Positions 1 through 8,469 of a stretch of DNA of 13,477 nt are shown here, piece by piece. Position numbers and translations under genes: made by a program. The DNA is from F23-D06 sp045600905 (GTDB lineage Bacteria; Bacteroidota; Bacteroidia; Bacteroidales; WCHB1-69): NCBI GenBank assembly GCA_045600905.1, contig JAZRYT010000086.1, positions 1 to 13,477 on the forward strand, given 5' to 3'. Under the pieces are notes generated by a model that had not been told where the DNA came from, made no database searches, and saw only the letters and a program-made list of their open reading frames with translations. How positions within the stretch are numbered: the first letter of the stretch is position 1; every line of letters begins with the position of its first letter.

Positions 1-327
1 AGAGGAAATTCTTTTATTTTATTGTTCCCGCCCGTCACCTTGGGTGCTCGGTTGGGGTTCTCTTGCCTGATATTCTCGTTTTTGCCAATCTCCTCCGACT
101 ATTTCTTCTTTCTTGGTATGTATTTATAGAGGAAAGATACATTAAAATCTTCACTTCATTCGATTCAACACTATAAGATATGAAGAATGGGATATTCATA
201 ACTCTTAATGATAATTGTTACTTTTTTTTCTTTGTTTTCTCAAAAAAAATCGTATTTTCGTGCTTTCTTTGCTAAAAGTACAAAGAACTGAATGATAGAC
301 AATTAGAAGAAATCAAAATTACATAAA
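1..327. other. gyrA upstream intergenic region
   Basis: No convincing coding region is visible on either strand. Positions 1-120 are mixed and pyrimidine-rich. Positions 120-327 are very AT-rich with T and A runs, as expected of a Bacteroidetes promoter/leader region. A plausible gyrA promoter lies at 231-260 (separate entry). On the - strand a TATCTTTC sequence (132-139) vaguely resembles a -7 element and could serve a divergent gene outside the window, but no matching -33 element is seen. Confidence 0.5.
231..260 (+). promoter_or_regulatory. candidate Bacteroidetes-type promoter of the gyrA operon
   Basis: TTTG at 231-234, an 18-bp spacer, then TATTTTCG at 253-260. This approximates the known Bacteroides consensus of TTTG, about 19-21 bp, TAnnTTTG, with one mismatch in the -7 element. 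Transcription would begin near 267 and leave a leader of about 60 nt before the gyrA ATG. Assigned by motif match only. Confidence 0.4.
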
Positions 328-2886
328 ATGACAGAAGAAGAAAACTTAGGAGAAAAAATCGTTCAAGTCGATATTGAGAATCAGATGAAAACGGCCTACA
401 TAGATTATTCTATGTCCGTAATTGTCTCTCGTGCTCTGCCAGATGTGCGCGACGGTTTGAAACCCGTTCAACGTCGTATCATCTATGCAATGTGGGACAA
501 CAATATCGTTTCTACTCAACCATATAAGAAGTCGGCCAGAATCGTGGGCGAAGTGCCCGGTAAATATCATCCGCACGGCGATACCGCTGTGTATGACGCT
601 ATGGTGCGTATGGCCCAGCCTTGGTCCTTGCGCTATCCGTTCATCGATGGTCAGGGTAACTTCGGTTCCGTTGACGGCGACAGCCCCGCAGCTATGCGTT
701 ACACGGAAGCCCGCCTCCGCAAGTCTGCTGAAGATATGGTCGCCGATATCGAGAAGGATACAGTCGATATGACACTCAACTTCGATGACTCTATCCCCGA
801 ACCGACGGTCCTTCCTTCTAAAATTCCGAATCTCCTGGTGAATGGTTCCGCCGGTATCGCCGTCGGTATGGCCACCAATATGGCTCCTCACAATTTGAGC
901 GCGGTCTGCGACGGTATCTGCGCCTATATCGACAACAACGACATCTCCATCGAGGAACTTATGCACTACATCAAGGCTCCCGATTTTCCGTCCGGTTGTA
1001 TGATTTACGGATACCAGGGCGTGAAAGAGGCCTTTATGACCGGTCGCGGCCGTATCGTAATGCGCGGCCACGCCGAATTTGAAATCGATAAGACCAAAAA
1101 CCGCATCATCGTAACATCCCTGCCGTATCAGGTCAATCCTTCCGATATGATTAAGCATACTGCAGAATTGGTGAAGGAAGATAAAATTGCCGGTATTACC
1201 AATATTGAGAACCTCTCCAACAAGAGAAATGGTACGCGCATCGTTTACGACCTCCGCCGTGATGTCGTTCCAGAAGTGGTTTTGAACAAGCTGTATCAAA
1301 TGACCGCCCTCCAATCTTCTTTCAGCGTCAATAACGTGGCCTTGGTCAATGGCCGCCCGATGACGCTGAACCTCAAAGACCTGATTGTGGAATACGTCAA
1401 ACACCGCCACGATGTGGTGATTCGCCGCGCTCGCTTCGACCTTAAAAAAGCACAAGCCCGTGCCCACATCCTCGAAGGCTTCCTCAAAGCATTGGATATC
1501 ATTGACGAGGTCATCGCCCTCATCCGTGCGTCTCACACCGTTCAAGATGCGCAAAACGGCTTGATGGAAAAATGGGACTTCACGGAAATCCAAGCTAAGG
1601 CCATCGTCGAAATGCGACTCAGACAACTTACCGGTCTGGAAAGAGAAAAACTCCAAAACGAATACGACGACCTCTTGAAACTCATTGCTTATCTGCAGGA
1701 AGTCCTTGCTGACGAACATCTCCGTATGGAAATCATCAAGACCGAACTTCAGGAGATGAAGAACAAGTATGGCGACAACCGCCTTTCTCCTATCGAATAT
1801 AACTCTTCCGAATTTAGAGTGGAAGATACGATTGCTGATGAAGAAGTTGCCATTACCGTTTCACATCTTGGCTATATCAAACGTACGCCATTGGCTGAAT
1901 ACAAAGTCCAGAACCGTGGCGGCAAAGGCTCTCGTGGCGGCAGCTCCCGCGAAGAGGACTTTATCGAGCATCTCTATATGGCTACCAACCACAATTACCT
2001 GCTCTTCTTTACGGAGAAGGGTAAGTGCTTCTGGTTGCGTGTGTTTGAAATTCCAGAAGGCGTTAAGACTTCCAAAGGCCGTGCCATTCAGAACATCCTC
2101 CAAATTGAGGAAGGCGACAAGGTCTGCGCTATCGTTAATTTGAAGAGCATTTCTGATCCGGATTATATCAACAACCATTTCATCATTCTTTGTACAGAGA
2201 AGGGTATCATCAAAAAAACCAGTATAGACGCATACTCGCATCCGCGTAAGAAAGGTATCATAGCCATCAATGTCCGCGAGGGAGACAAACTCTTGGCAGC
2301 TCGTTTCACGGACGGCAACAGCGAAATTATGATGGCTCTCCATTCCGGTCGCGCTATCCGTTTCAAGGAGAATGAAGAACTCCGTTCATTGGGTAGAACG
2401 GCTTCCGGCGTCCGCGGCGTTTCATTGGAAGACGACAATGACCGCGTAATCGGTATGCTCGCTATCGACAACCAGCAAAGCAATGTGCTGATTGTTTCAG
2501 AAACCGGTTTCGGTAAACGCTCGCTCCTTGAAGATTATCGTATCACACACCGTGGCGGTAAGGGTGTCAGCACCATCAAGATTACGGAAAAGACTGGCAA
2601 GTTGATTGCTATCAAGGACGTTACCGATGAAGACGACTTGATGATTATCAACCGTTCTGGTATCGCTATCCGTCTGCACGTCGATACACTTCGTATTTTG
2701 GGTAGAAACACCCAAGGCGTCAAGTTGATAGACCTTCGTAAAAATGATATCATCGCAGCTGTATGCGTGGTTCCTCGTCAGGAAGATGAAGAAGAAGAAA
2801 ATGCTGAAGAAATCGCGCCTGTAGAAGATGTTCCTAATGATAATACGGAGGAAACGTTAAACTCCGATGAAAATACCGAGTCTTAG
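328..2886 (+). CDS. gyrA: DNA gyrase subunit A
   Basis: The 852-aa product is the DNA breakage-reunion subunit of gyrase (A2B2 with GyrB), which introduces negative supercoils in the cytoplasm. The N-terminal topoisomerase domain is complete: the IVSRALPDVRDGLKPVQRR block is at about 32-50, the HPHGDTAVYD quinolone-determining segment at 81-90, and the catalytic tyrosine in AAMRYTEARL is Y125. The C-terminal beta-pinwheel carries a GyrA-box-like QNRGGKG at 528-534, which separates it from ParC, and a second RGGKG at about 742-746. A Glu/Asp-rich tail of about 35 residues ends the protein, as is common in GyrA. Thr86 occupies the position of E. coli Ser83. Length fits the family. There is no Shine-Dalgarno sequence before the ATG, normal for Bacteroidetes. 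A TPR gene starts 19 bp downstream on the same strand, so co-transcription is likely. Confidence 0.98.
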   Translation: MTEEENLGEKIVQVDIENQMKTAYIDYSMSVIVSRALPDVRDGLKPVQRRIIYAMWDNNIVSTQPYKKSARIVGEVPGKYHPHGDTAVYDAMVRMAQPWSLRYPFIDGQGNFGSVDGDSPAAMRYTEARLRKSAEDMVADIEKDTVDMTLNFDDSIPEPTVLPSKIPNLLVNGSAGIAVGMATNMAPHNLSAVCDGICAYIDNNDISIEELMHYIKAPDFPSGCMIYGYQGVKEAFMTGRGRIVMRGHAEFEIDKTKNRIIVTSLPYQVNPSDMIKHTAELVKEDKIAGITNIENLSNKRNGTRIVYDLRRDVVPEVVLNKLYQMTALQSSFSVNNVALVNGRPMTLNLKDLIVEYVKHRHDVVIRRARFDLKKAQARAHILEGFLKALDIIDEVIALIRASHTVQDAQNGLMEKWDFTEIQAKAIVEMRLRQLTGLEREKLQNEYDDLLKLIAYLQEVLADEHLRMEIIKTELQEMKNKYGDNRLSPIEYNSSEFRVEDTIADEEVAITVSHLGYIKRTPLAEYKVQNRGGKGSRGGSSREEDFIEHLYMATNHNYLLFFTEKGKCFWLRVFEIPEGVKTSKGRAIQNILQIEEGDKVCAIVNLKSISDPDYINNHFIILCTEKGIIKKTSIDAYSHPRKKGIIAINVREGDKLLAARFTDGNSEIMMALHSGRAIRFKENEELRSLGRTASGVRGVSLEDDNDRVIGMLAIDNQQSNVLIVSETGFGKRSLLEDYRITHRGGKGVSTIKITEKTGKLIAIKDVTDEDDLMIINRSGIAIRLHVDTLRILGRNTQGVKLIDLRKNDIIAAVCVVPRQEDEEEENAEEIAPVEDVPNDNTEETLNSDENTES

Positions 2887-2905
2887 GTCTGTATTTTTTC
2901 GTGTT

Positions 2906-4090
2906 ATGAAACGTATATTTATATTTCTTATAGTTTGTGCGTGCTTTATTAGCCTGTCAGCGCAAAAGGCATCTTTGACAAAAGCCTACAATTTTTTTTA
3001 CGATAAGGACTTTGTAAAGGCCAAAGAGGCTATAGATCTCTGTACGCAGGATGAAAAACTTTCTGGTAAAGCTCAAACTTGGCTTTATAAGGGTAACATC
3101 TGCTATTTCCTGGCCAATGATGAGTATGGCGCCAAACAAAAAGATCCGCAATATCAGATTCTTTTTCCAGATGCCCCGGTAGAGGCTTATGATGCTTTTC
3201 TGAAATCTAAAGAAATCAATTCCAATGCGGAAGCAATGGATATGTTTTCAGCGCAGGAGGCACTCAAACAACTTTATCCGTTCTTACTAGTGCGTGGCGT
3301 TGACCAACTGATTGCCAAAGATTATGCGGGAGCCAAAAGCACACTCGAAAAGGGAATCGCATCATACGAAATGGACAAACCTCAATATCCGATGAATGGT
3401 GACCTATATTATTATTATGCCTACACATTGGAAGCTATGGGTGACAAGTCTGATTTGAGACCCTATTATCAAAAGGCCATTGAGGACGGCTCTAAAGTTC
3501 CATACGTCTATATTCGTTTGTTGGAATCCTATAAAAAGGAGAACAATCAGAAGATGGCCAAACAGACAATGGAAATGGCCAAATCAAAACTGCCCAACGA
3601 CGTGAGTGTTAAAATTGCTGAAATCGACTACTATTATTGGTTGGGTGACAGCACAATGGCAAAATCTTTGCTAAGCAGCATTTCCGTTAATGGCTTGAGT
3701 AATTCAGACGAATTGGTGAATGTCTCCAATTTCTTTATTAAGGATAAACGTTATAAGGAATCAGTCAAATTACTTGAAAAAGCCGAGGTTCTTTCTCCGA
3801 ATAACTTCGTGGTTCTGTATAATCTGGGTGTCTGCTATTATAATCTTTCAGAAGAATCTTTCAACCAGTATAATCAGTTGGCATTGAGCAACCCGAATAG
3901 TGGCGAAGCTGCCAATTTCAAGGAAGAGTCCAATAAGAATATGGCCAAAGCAGCCTCCTATTTTGAAAAGGCTAGATTGTTGGAACCTCGTGATTTAAGC
4001 CTGTTGAATACTTTAAAAGCGATATATGCTCGTCAACAGTCTCCTAAATATGATGAAATCGACAAATTAATCAAAGAAATAGAAAAATAA
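2906..4090 (+). CDS. exported TPR-repeat protein 1 (downstream of gyrA)
   Basis: A 394-aa protein beginning MKRIFIFLIV. I prefer the ATG at 2906 over an upstream in-frame ATG at 2867 that overlaps gyrA, because 2906 places a typical signal peptide at the N-terminus: two basic residues, a hydrophobic stretch, and likely cleavage after SLSA before Gln20. The mature part is built of helical tetratricopeptide-like repeats, for example around YNFFYDKDFVKAKEAI, the YAGAKSTLEKGI block, and a C-terminal block with FVVLYNLGVCYYNL then AASYFEKARLLEPRD. TPR proteins are protein-interaction scaffolds and no catalytic motif is seen. It follows gyrA by 19 bp and precedes a related gene by 29 bp, so the three probably form one transcript. 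The export signal places it in the periplasm or at the envelope. The specific function is unknown. Confidence 0.85.
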   Translation: MKRIFIFLIVCACFISLSAQKASLTKAYNFFYDKDFVKAKEAIDLCTQDEKLSGKAQTWLYKGNICYFLANDEYGAKQKDPQYQILFPDAPVEAYDAFLKSKEINSNAEAMDMFSAQEALKQLYPFLLVRGVDQLIAKDYAGAKSTLEKGIASYEMDKPQYPMNGDLYYYYAYTLEAMGDKSDLRPYYQKAIEDGSKVPYVYIRLLESYKKENNQKMAKQTMEMAKSKLPNDVSVKIAEIDYYYWLGDSTMAKSLLSSISVNGLSNSDELVNVSNFFIKDKRYKESVKLLEKAEVLSPNNFVVLYNLGVCYYNLSEESFNQYNQLALSNPNSGEAANFKEESNKNMAKAASYFEKARLLEPRDLSLLNTLKAIYARQQSPKYDEIDKLIKEIEK

Positions 4091-4119
4091 TTTATTAATC
4101 ACCTTTAATTTTAGAAGAA

Positions 4120-5313
4120 ATGAAAAAGTTAACAGTTCTCTTAGCCGCTCTTTTAATGGGTACGACTATGTTTGCACAAACCTGCGTTGATGATGCATGG
4201 CAGTGCTTGAGACAAAACCAGGCCCCTAAAGCCAAAAAATTCATTGAGAGTTGTTTGGAAGCTTATCCAGACAATGCCCAAGTTTGGTTGATGAAAGCCA
4301 ATGTGTTTATGAAACTCTATGATTCCGATCAACAGAAGAAGAAAGCTGATCCGAATTACACGCCGCGTTTTTCGGACGCTCTTACTATTGCCAACGAAGC
4401 TTTTGTGAAAGCTTTGCAACTTGATCCCCAAGTCCAACCTAAAACGGGCATGTTAGGTGCAAAAGAAGGTCAGAGATTGTGCGCTCAGCCTTTTTACGAA
4501 ATGGGTGTTGAAGCTTTAAAGAAAGGCGACGACCAAAAAGCTCTTGAAAATTTCACTATTGCAGCTAAAAACTATGAATTGGCCAATATTTCTACTAATG
4601 CTGCCTATTCCTATATGCAGTTGGGATTTCTCTATAGAGATAATCTGAAAGACAATGAAAATGCTGCAACAATGTTCACTAAAGCTACAAAGAGCAAAAA
4701 GGAATATCGCGATGCGTACATTGAATTGTATTATACATATTTAAATGTAAATGATACTGTTCATTGCGGTGAAGTTGTCACAAAAGCTATGAAGAACGTG
4801 GCAGCTGAAGATCAAGCTTCTGCCGGTTTTATGGAAATGTTGATGAACTATTATTCTATGACGAATCAGGGCGAAAAATTGTTGGCACTTTGTGACTCCG
4901 CTGTCGCTAGCAATCCGAACGATATCAATATGATTGCCAACTGCGCTAACTATTTGAGTAACTTCAAATCCTTTGAAAAAGCTGAACAAATTTTGAAAGA
5001 TGCTCTTCTTAAGAGTCCGAACGATTTCAAATTGAACGAACAGATGGGTTATCGTTATTACGAGGAAATGTATTTCATTGACGAAAAAGCTGGTGCACTT
5101 ATCAAAGAAAAGAAATATAATGAAGCTATCGCCTTGAGAAACTCTGATGAAATGAAAACCGCTACTGAAAAGGCTTACGAATGGTGCCAAAAAGCATACG
5201 ACATCAATTCAGACAATTTGGATAACAACAGACATCTCCGCGAAGTGATGGTCAAATTGCAAAAACCGGTTCCTCAGGAATTGAATGACAAAATTAATGC
5301 ACGTATGCACTAG
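4120..5313 (+). CDS. exported TPR-repeat protein 2, paralogue of the preceding gene
   Basis: A 397-aa protein with a clear signal peptide (MKKLTVLLAALLMGTTMFA, cleavage before Gln20). The mature region is TPR-like throughout: APKAKKFIESCLEAYPDNAQVWLMKANVF near the start, DQKALENFTIAAKNYE in the middle, and AEQILKDALLKSPNDFKLNEQMG towards the end. It matches the upstream gene in length and layout. Both have a K-x-DP-x-Y segment followed by an F-x-DA element at about the same distance from the N-terminus, and a C-terminal YEWCQKAYDIN or YFEKARLLEP repeat. A tandem duplication is the simplest reading. The start follows 29 bp of AT-rich spacer without a Shine-Dalgarno sequence. It ends the gyrA transcript: two terminator hairpins begin 12 bp after its stop. 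No enzyme motif is visible and the function is unknown. Confidence 0.87.
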   Translation: MKKLTVLLAALLMGTTMFAQTCVDDAWQCLRQNQAPKAKKFIESCLEAYPDNAQVWLMKANVFMKLYDSDQQKKKADPNYTPRFSDALTIANEAFVKALQLDPQVQPKTGMLGAKEGQRLCAQPFYEMGVEALKKGDDQKALENFTIAAKNYELANISTNAAYSYMQLGFLYRDNLKDNENAATMFTKATKSKKEYRDAYIELYYTYLNVNDTVHCGEVVTKAMKNVAAEDQASAGFMEMLMNYYSMTNQGEKLLALCDSAVASNPNDINMIANCANYLSNFKSFEKAEQILKDALLKSPNDFKLNEQMGYRYYEEMYFIDEKAGALIKEKKYNEAIALRNSDEMKTATEKAYEWCQKAYDINSDNLDNNRHLREVMVKLQKPVPQELNDKINARMH

Positions 5314-5324
5314 AATTTTAATAT

Positions 5325-5367
5325 GCACAATAAAAGGTCCAAGGGAACCTTGGACCTTTTATTGTGC
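5325..5367. terminator. perfect 20-bp hairpin, terminator of the gyrA-TPR operon
   Basis: Arms 5325-5344 and 5348-5367 are exact reverse complements with a 3-nt GAA loop. Near the loop the stem is GC-rich (GGTCCAAGG / CCTTGGACC), and it has an A-run on one side and a T-run on the other. It starts 12 bp after the stop of the second TPR gene. The symmetry suggests it can act on transcripts from both directions. Confidence 0.8.
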
Positions 5368-5370
5368 CAT

Positions 5371-5404
5371 AAAAAACCGGATTCTTTTGGGAATCCGGTT
5401 TTTT
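5371..5404. terminator. bidirectional intrinsic terminator between convergent operons
   Basis: Arms AAAAAACCGGATTC (5371-5384) and GAATCCGGTTTTTT (5391-5404) are perfect 14-bp reverse complements around a 6-nt loop. The flanking A6 and T6 tracts give a stem plus U-tract terminator on either strand. It lies 20 bp beyond the korB stop and behind the first hairpin, so it probably ends korAB and backs up the first terminator for the gyrA operon. Confidence 0.85.
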
Positions 5405-5424
5405 AATATTTAGGAGATGAGGAA

Positions 5425-6459
5425 TTATTCAACTTCCCAAGTATCTCCGCTGTTAAGGAGGTCATCCACGCATTTGTATTTGCCGTTGGCCATTTGTTCG
5501 TCCATTTGGTCTTCGTACAATTGTGTGTAGGATGTCTTCTTCACATTGCGGATAACACCGATAGCAACAGGAAGATTGCCGCTCATACGAGCCAACATCA
5601 TGTGGATGCCAGTGTCTTCAGTTGTTTCATCGTGAATCATAATGTCATCGATGGTGATGCCGTTTTCGCCGATGGTGACAGCTTCGAGGCAACGTCCGTT
5701 GAAACGGATACCTTTGTTCTTTTCTTTACCGAAAATCATAGGCTTGCCGTGTTCGAGGATGATGGTCTTGTCGTCTCGAACGGCTTTGTCGGTGATGGCT
5801 GCGTGTGTCTTGTCGTTGAAGATCATACAGTTTTGGAGAACTTCCACCACGCTGGTGCCGTCGTGTTGTGCGGCTCGCGTCATAATGTCTGTGGTGAGCG
5901 GAGGCAGGCAGTCCAATGCGCGTGCAAAGAAAGTGCCTTGTGCACCCATCACGAGTTCGCCCGGATTGAACGGATAGTCAATCGTGCCGTAAGGTGAGGT
6001 CTTGGTCACTTGGCCGAACTTGGTGGTAGGGCTGTATTGACCTTTGGTAAGACCGTAGATTTCGTTGTTGAAGATGGTAATGTTGAGATCTTGGTTACGA
6101 CGTACGGCGTGAATGAGGTGGTTGCCACCGATAGCCATAGAGTCACCATCGCCCATATTCACCCATACGGAAAGAGTTGGATTGGCCAACTTCACGCCTG
6201 TTGCGATAGCGCAGGCACGTCCGTGGATGCTGTGGAATCCGTAAGTGTTCACATAATAAGGAATACGTGAGGAACATCCGATACCGGATACCATACAGAT
6301 ATTCTCTTTCTTATGGTTGGTTTTGGGAAATGTGTTCAGAAGGGAGGTGAGGATTGCGTGGTCACCGCAGCCCGGACACCATTTTACCATTTGATCGCTG
6401 GTGAAATCAGCTTTTGTATATTCTCGATCCGCTTTTGGAACAAAATGTCTTTCTGCCAT
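5425..6459 (-). CDS. korB: 2-oxoglutarate:ferredoxin oxidoreductase, beta (TPP-binding) subunit
   Basis: The 344-aa beta subunit of a 2-oxoacid:ferredoxin oxidoreductase. With the alpha/gamma subunit it interconverts 2-oxoglutarate + CoA and succinyl-CoA + CO2 using ferredoxin and thiamine pyrophosphate in the cytoplasm. The CPGCGDH motif (C28, C31), GIGCSS (C62) and QNCMIFND (C211) supply the four cysteines expected for the beta-subunit [4Fe-4S] cluster. The TPP/Mg site is GDGDSMAIGG from 103 with NN at 131-132, followed by EIYGLTKGQYSPTT, typical of the KorB branch. The ATG at 6459 gives the canonical N-terminus. The gene lies 33 bp behind korA on the same strand, and the two form an operon ending at the hairpin at 5371-5404. 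The 2-oxoglutarate specificity is inferred from overall sequence character and gene pairing; another 2-oxoacid is possible but less likely. Confidence 0.94.
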   Translation of the reverse strand: MAERHFVPKADREYTKADFTSDQMVKWCPGCGDHAILTSLLNTFPKTNHKKENICMVSGIGCSSRIPYYVNTYGFHSIHGRACAIATGVKLANPTLSVWVNMGDGDSMAIGGNHLIHAVRRNQDLNITIFNNEIYGLTKGQYSPTTKFGQVTKTSPYGTIDYPFNPGELVMGAQGTFFARALDCLPPLTTDIMTRAAQHDGTSVVEVLQNCMIFNDKTHAAITDKAVRDDKTIILEHGKPMIFGKEKNKGIRFNGRCLEAVTIGENGITIDDIMIHDETTEDTGIHMMLARMSGNLPVAIGVIRNVKKTSYTQLYEDQMDEQMANGKYKCVDDLLNSGDTWEVE

Positions 6460-6492
6460 AATACTTATTTTTAAAGTGTTGTGTTAATGAAT

Positions 6493-8334
6493 TTATTTGG
6501 CAAGTAATCTTTCAAATTCGGCTTTCAGTTCGCCAACTTCGAATGGAAGACCCATGATCTTGTTGTATTGGGTCATTGTGCATTCTGGGAACTGAGTGCG
6601 GAGATAACCTGCGAACTGGCCGTTGTTGAGCTCGCAAACGACGATTTTCTTGTATTTGCGAAGAATGTCGCCAGTATTCTTTGGCAGCGGGCAAATGTAG
6701 TTGAAATGAGTGTAAGCCACTTTCTTGCCTTCGTTGTTCATCTCTTCTACTGCCAGTGTGAGGGCTCCGGATGTGCCACCCCAACCGATGACGAGAAGGT
6801 CTGCGTCAGGATTGCCGCTGACTTCTTGTTCGGGAATGTAGTTGGCTACGCGGTTGACCTTTTCCTGACGGTTATGAACCATCAAAGCGTGGTTCTCAGG
6901 ATCGGTGCTGAGCGGACCGTCCGGACATTTTTCTAGACCACCAACGCGGTGGCTGAGGCCTTCCATTCCGGGGAGAGCCCATTCGCGAGCGAATTTCTCG
7001 GCATCGCGGCGGAACGGACGATAGTTCGGATCGTTCGGAGTTGCCAATCTCGGTGTGATGCTCGGAAGATCTGCAGTCTTTGGAATGCGGAAGAGCTGAG
7101 AGCCATTGCCAAGATAACCGTCGGTGAGCAAGATGACAGGTGTCATGTGCTCGAGGGCGATTTTGGCAGCGTTGTATGCCCAGTAGAAGCAGTTTGCGCT
7201 GGAAGAAGCGGCTACTACTACGAGGGGAGCCTCACCGTTACGGCCGTAAAGAGCCTGGTTGAGGTCGGATTGTTCTGTCTTGGTAGGAAGACCGGTAGAA
7301 GGACCACCACGTTGTACATCTACAACGACGAGAGGAAGTTCAACCATACAGGCCAAACCGAGAGCTTCACTCTTCAGGGAGAGGCCGGGACCAGAAGTGG
7401 AGGTGCAGGCCAATGCGCCAGCGTATGATGCGCCGATAGCGGAGCAAATGCCGGCGATTTCGTCTTCAGCTTGGAAAACGCGTGCACCTAAGGATTTGTG
7501 CTTTGCCAACTCGACCATTACGTCCGTAGCAGGTGTGATGGGGTAGGAACCCAAAAACAGTCTGCGGCCGGAACGCTCGGAAGCTGCCAACAAACCCCAA
7601 GCGGTAGCCACATTGCCCGTGATGTTGCGATAACGGCCTTTCGGCATTTCAGCGTGTGCCACTTCAAAAATGTGGGAGTGCATAACTTCCAATTTGTCTG
7701 CATATTCGTATCCCTCCGTGAGGACGGCTTTGTTCAATTTGACAACATCGGGCTTTTTGGCGAATTTGCGCTCAAGATAGGCGAAAGTCTGTTCCAAAGT
7801 CTTGTGGGTGGCGTAGAAGATGATACCCAAAGCGAACATATTGCGGCATTTGTCGTATGTCTTCTTGTCTGCGCCAAGCTCGGTGCCGATGCGTTGTGTG
7901 AAAGAGGTCACAGGAGCCTTGATGATGGTGTAGGCACGTTCGAGTTCGTCTGTGAACGGATTGTCCGTGTAACCGGCTTTTTCCATAGCTTCATCGGTGA
8001 AGGTGTCAATGTCAACGATGACGGTAGCACCCTTCTTCGCCCATTTGAGGTTGGATTTGAATGATGCGGGGTTCATAGCTACGAGGATGTCGCATTTGTC
8101 ACCAGAACTGTAGATGTTTTTGCCAACGTGGACTTGGTAACCGGATACACCGGCAATAGTGTTGTGCGGAGCTCTAATCTCTGCAGGATAGTCCGGGAAT
8201 GTGGCAATGTCGTTGCCTGTAAGGGCAGAAGCATCTGAAAACAGCGTGCCGGAAAGCTGCATGCCGTCTCCAGAGTCACCTGCGAAGCGCACGACGAGGT
8301 CTTCTCTGTTTTGAATTTGTTTTTCTGTTGTCAT
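6493..8334 (-). CDS. korA: 2-oxoglutarate:ferredoxin oxidoreductase, fused gamma-alpha subunit
   Basis: A 613-aa fused subunit. The N-terminal gamma domain (about 12-225) opens with VRFAGDSGDGMQLSG and contains AEIRAPHNTIAGVSGYQVHV. The alpha (pyrimidine-binding) domain begins near 240 with YPITP at 264-268, AEDEIAGICSAIGASYAGA at about 289-307, TSTSGPGLSLKSEALG, and the QRGGPSTGLPTKTEQSDL signature at about 341-358. A C-terminal domain follows, with VIGWGGTSGAL and CELNNGQFAGYLR. This gamma-alpha fusion is the usual two-gene form in Bacteroidetes. I start at the ATG at 8334; a TTG two codons upstream (8340) could extend it by two residues but is less likely. It is first in the korAB pair, with a possible promoter at 8421-8428. 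No ferredoxin or delta-subunit gene lies nearby, so electrons must go to a ferredoxin encoded elsewhere. Confidence 0.94.
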   Translation of the reverse strand: MTTEKQIQNREDLVVRFAGDSGDGMQLSGTLFSDASALTGNDIATFPDYPAEIRAPHNTIAGVSGYQVHVGKNIYSSGDKCDILVAMNPASFKSNLKWAKKGATVIVDIDTFTDEAMEKAGYTDNPFTDELERAYTIIKAPVTSFTQRIGTELGADKKTYDKCRNMFALGIIFYATHKTLEQTFAYLERKFAKKPDVVKLNKAVLTEGYEYADKLEVMHSHIFEVAHAEMPKGRYRNITGNVATAWGLLAASERSGRRLFLGSYPITPATDVMVELAKHKSLGARVFQAEDEIAGICSAIGASYAGALACTSTSGPGLSLKSEALGLACMVELPLVVVDVQRGGPSTGLPTKTEQSDLNQALYGRNGEAPLVVVAASSSANCFYWAYNAAKIALEHMTPVILLTDGYLGNGSQLFRIPKTADLPSITPRLATPNDPNYRPFRRDAEKFAREWALPGMEGLSHRVGGLEKCPDGPLSTDPENHALMVHNRQEKVNRVANYIPEQEVSGNPDADLLVIGWGGTSGALTLAVEEMNNEGKKVAYTHFNYICPLPKNTGDILRKYKKIVVCELNNGQFAGYLRTQFPECTMTQYNKIMGLPFEVGELKAEFERLLAK

Positions 8335-8415
8335 AAACAATATTTTTAAATTTAATTATTTGATATTCAAGTGTTTTTATATTTTTGTCAAGCTTTTTGA
8401 TGTTTAAAACAAAAC

Positions 8416-8452
8416 GGCCGCAAAAGTAATAAAAAATGTTATTTTTGCGGCC
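8416..8452. promoter_or_regulatory. palindromic divergent promoter region between korA and the 241-aa gene
   Basis: TATTTTTG at 8440-8447 (+) and TACTTTTG at 8421-8428 (-) both match the Bacteroidetes -7 consensus TAnnTTTG exactly. Each is followed by GCGGCC. They form the arms of an inverted repeat: 10 perfect pairs from GGCCGCAAAA at 8416-8425 to 8443-8452, extending inward with wobbles. The + element sits 22 bp before the ATG at 8470 and the - element 86 bp before the korA ATG. No clear TTTG -33 element is present on either side. Only 11 bp separate the two -7 boxes, so polymerases would compete for the site. Confidence 0.5.
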
Positions 8453-8469
8453 ACTTAAGGAAAATAAAT

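Noticed and set aside
132..139. Divergent promoter on the - strand upstream of gyrA
   Set aside because: The -7 match is imperfect, no -33 element is spaced correctly, and no gene is visible on that side.
346..1719. Long open frame (457 codons) on the - strand inside gyrA
   Set aside because: It is fully antisense to a certain gyrA, and its protein has no recognisable features; it is a codon-bias shadow.
328..2886. Topoisomerase IV subunit ParC instead of GyrA
   Set aside because: The GyrA-box-like QNRGGKG, a full beta-pinwheel and the acidic tail indicate GyrA.
2867..2905. Upstream ATG of the first TPR gene overlapping gyrA
   Set aside because: It would bury the signal peptide behind 13 extra residues; the ATG at 2906 gives a normal exported protein.
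6568..8064. Several + strand open frames of 95-188 codons over korA
   Set aside because: They overlap a highly conserved gene on the other strand and have no plausible N-termini or motifs.
8335..8340. TTG start for korA
   Set aside because: An ATG two codons later is the more likely start.
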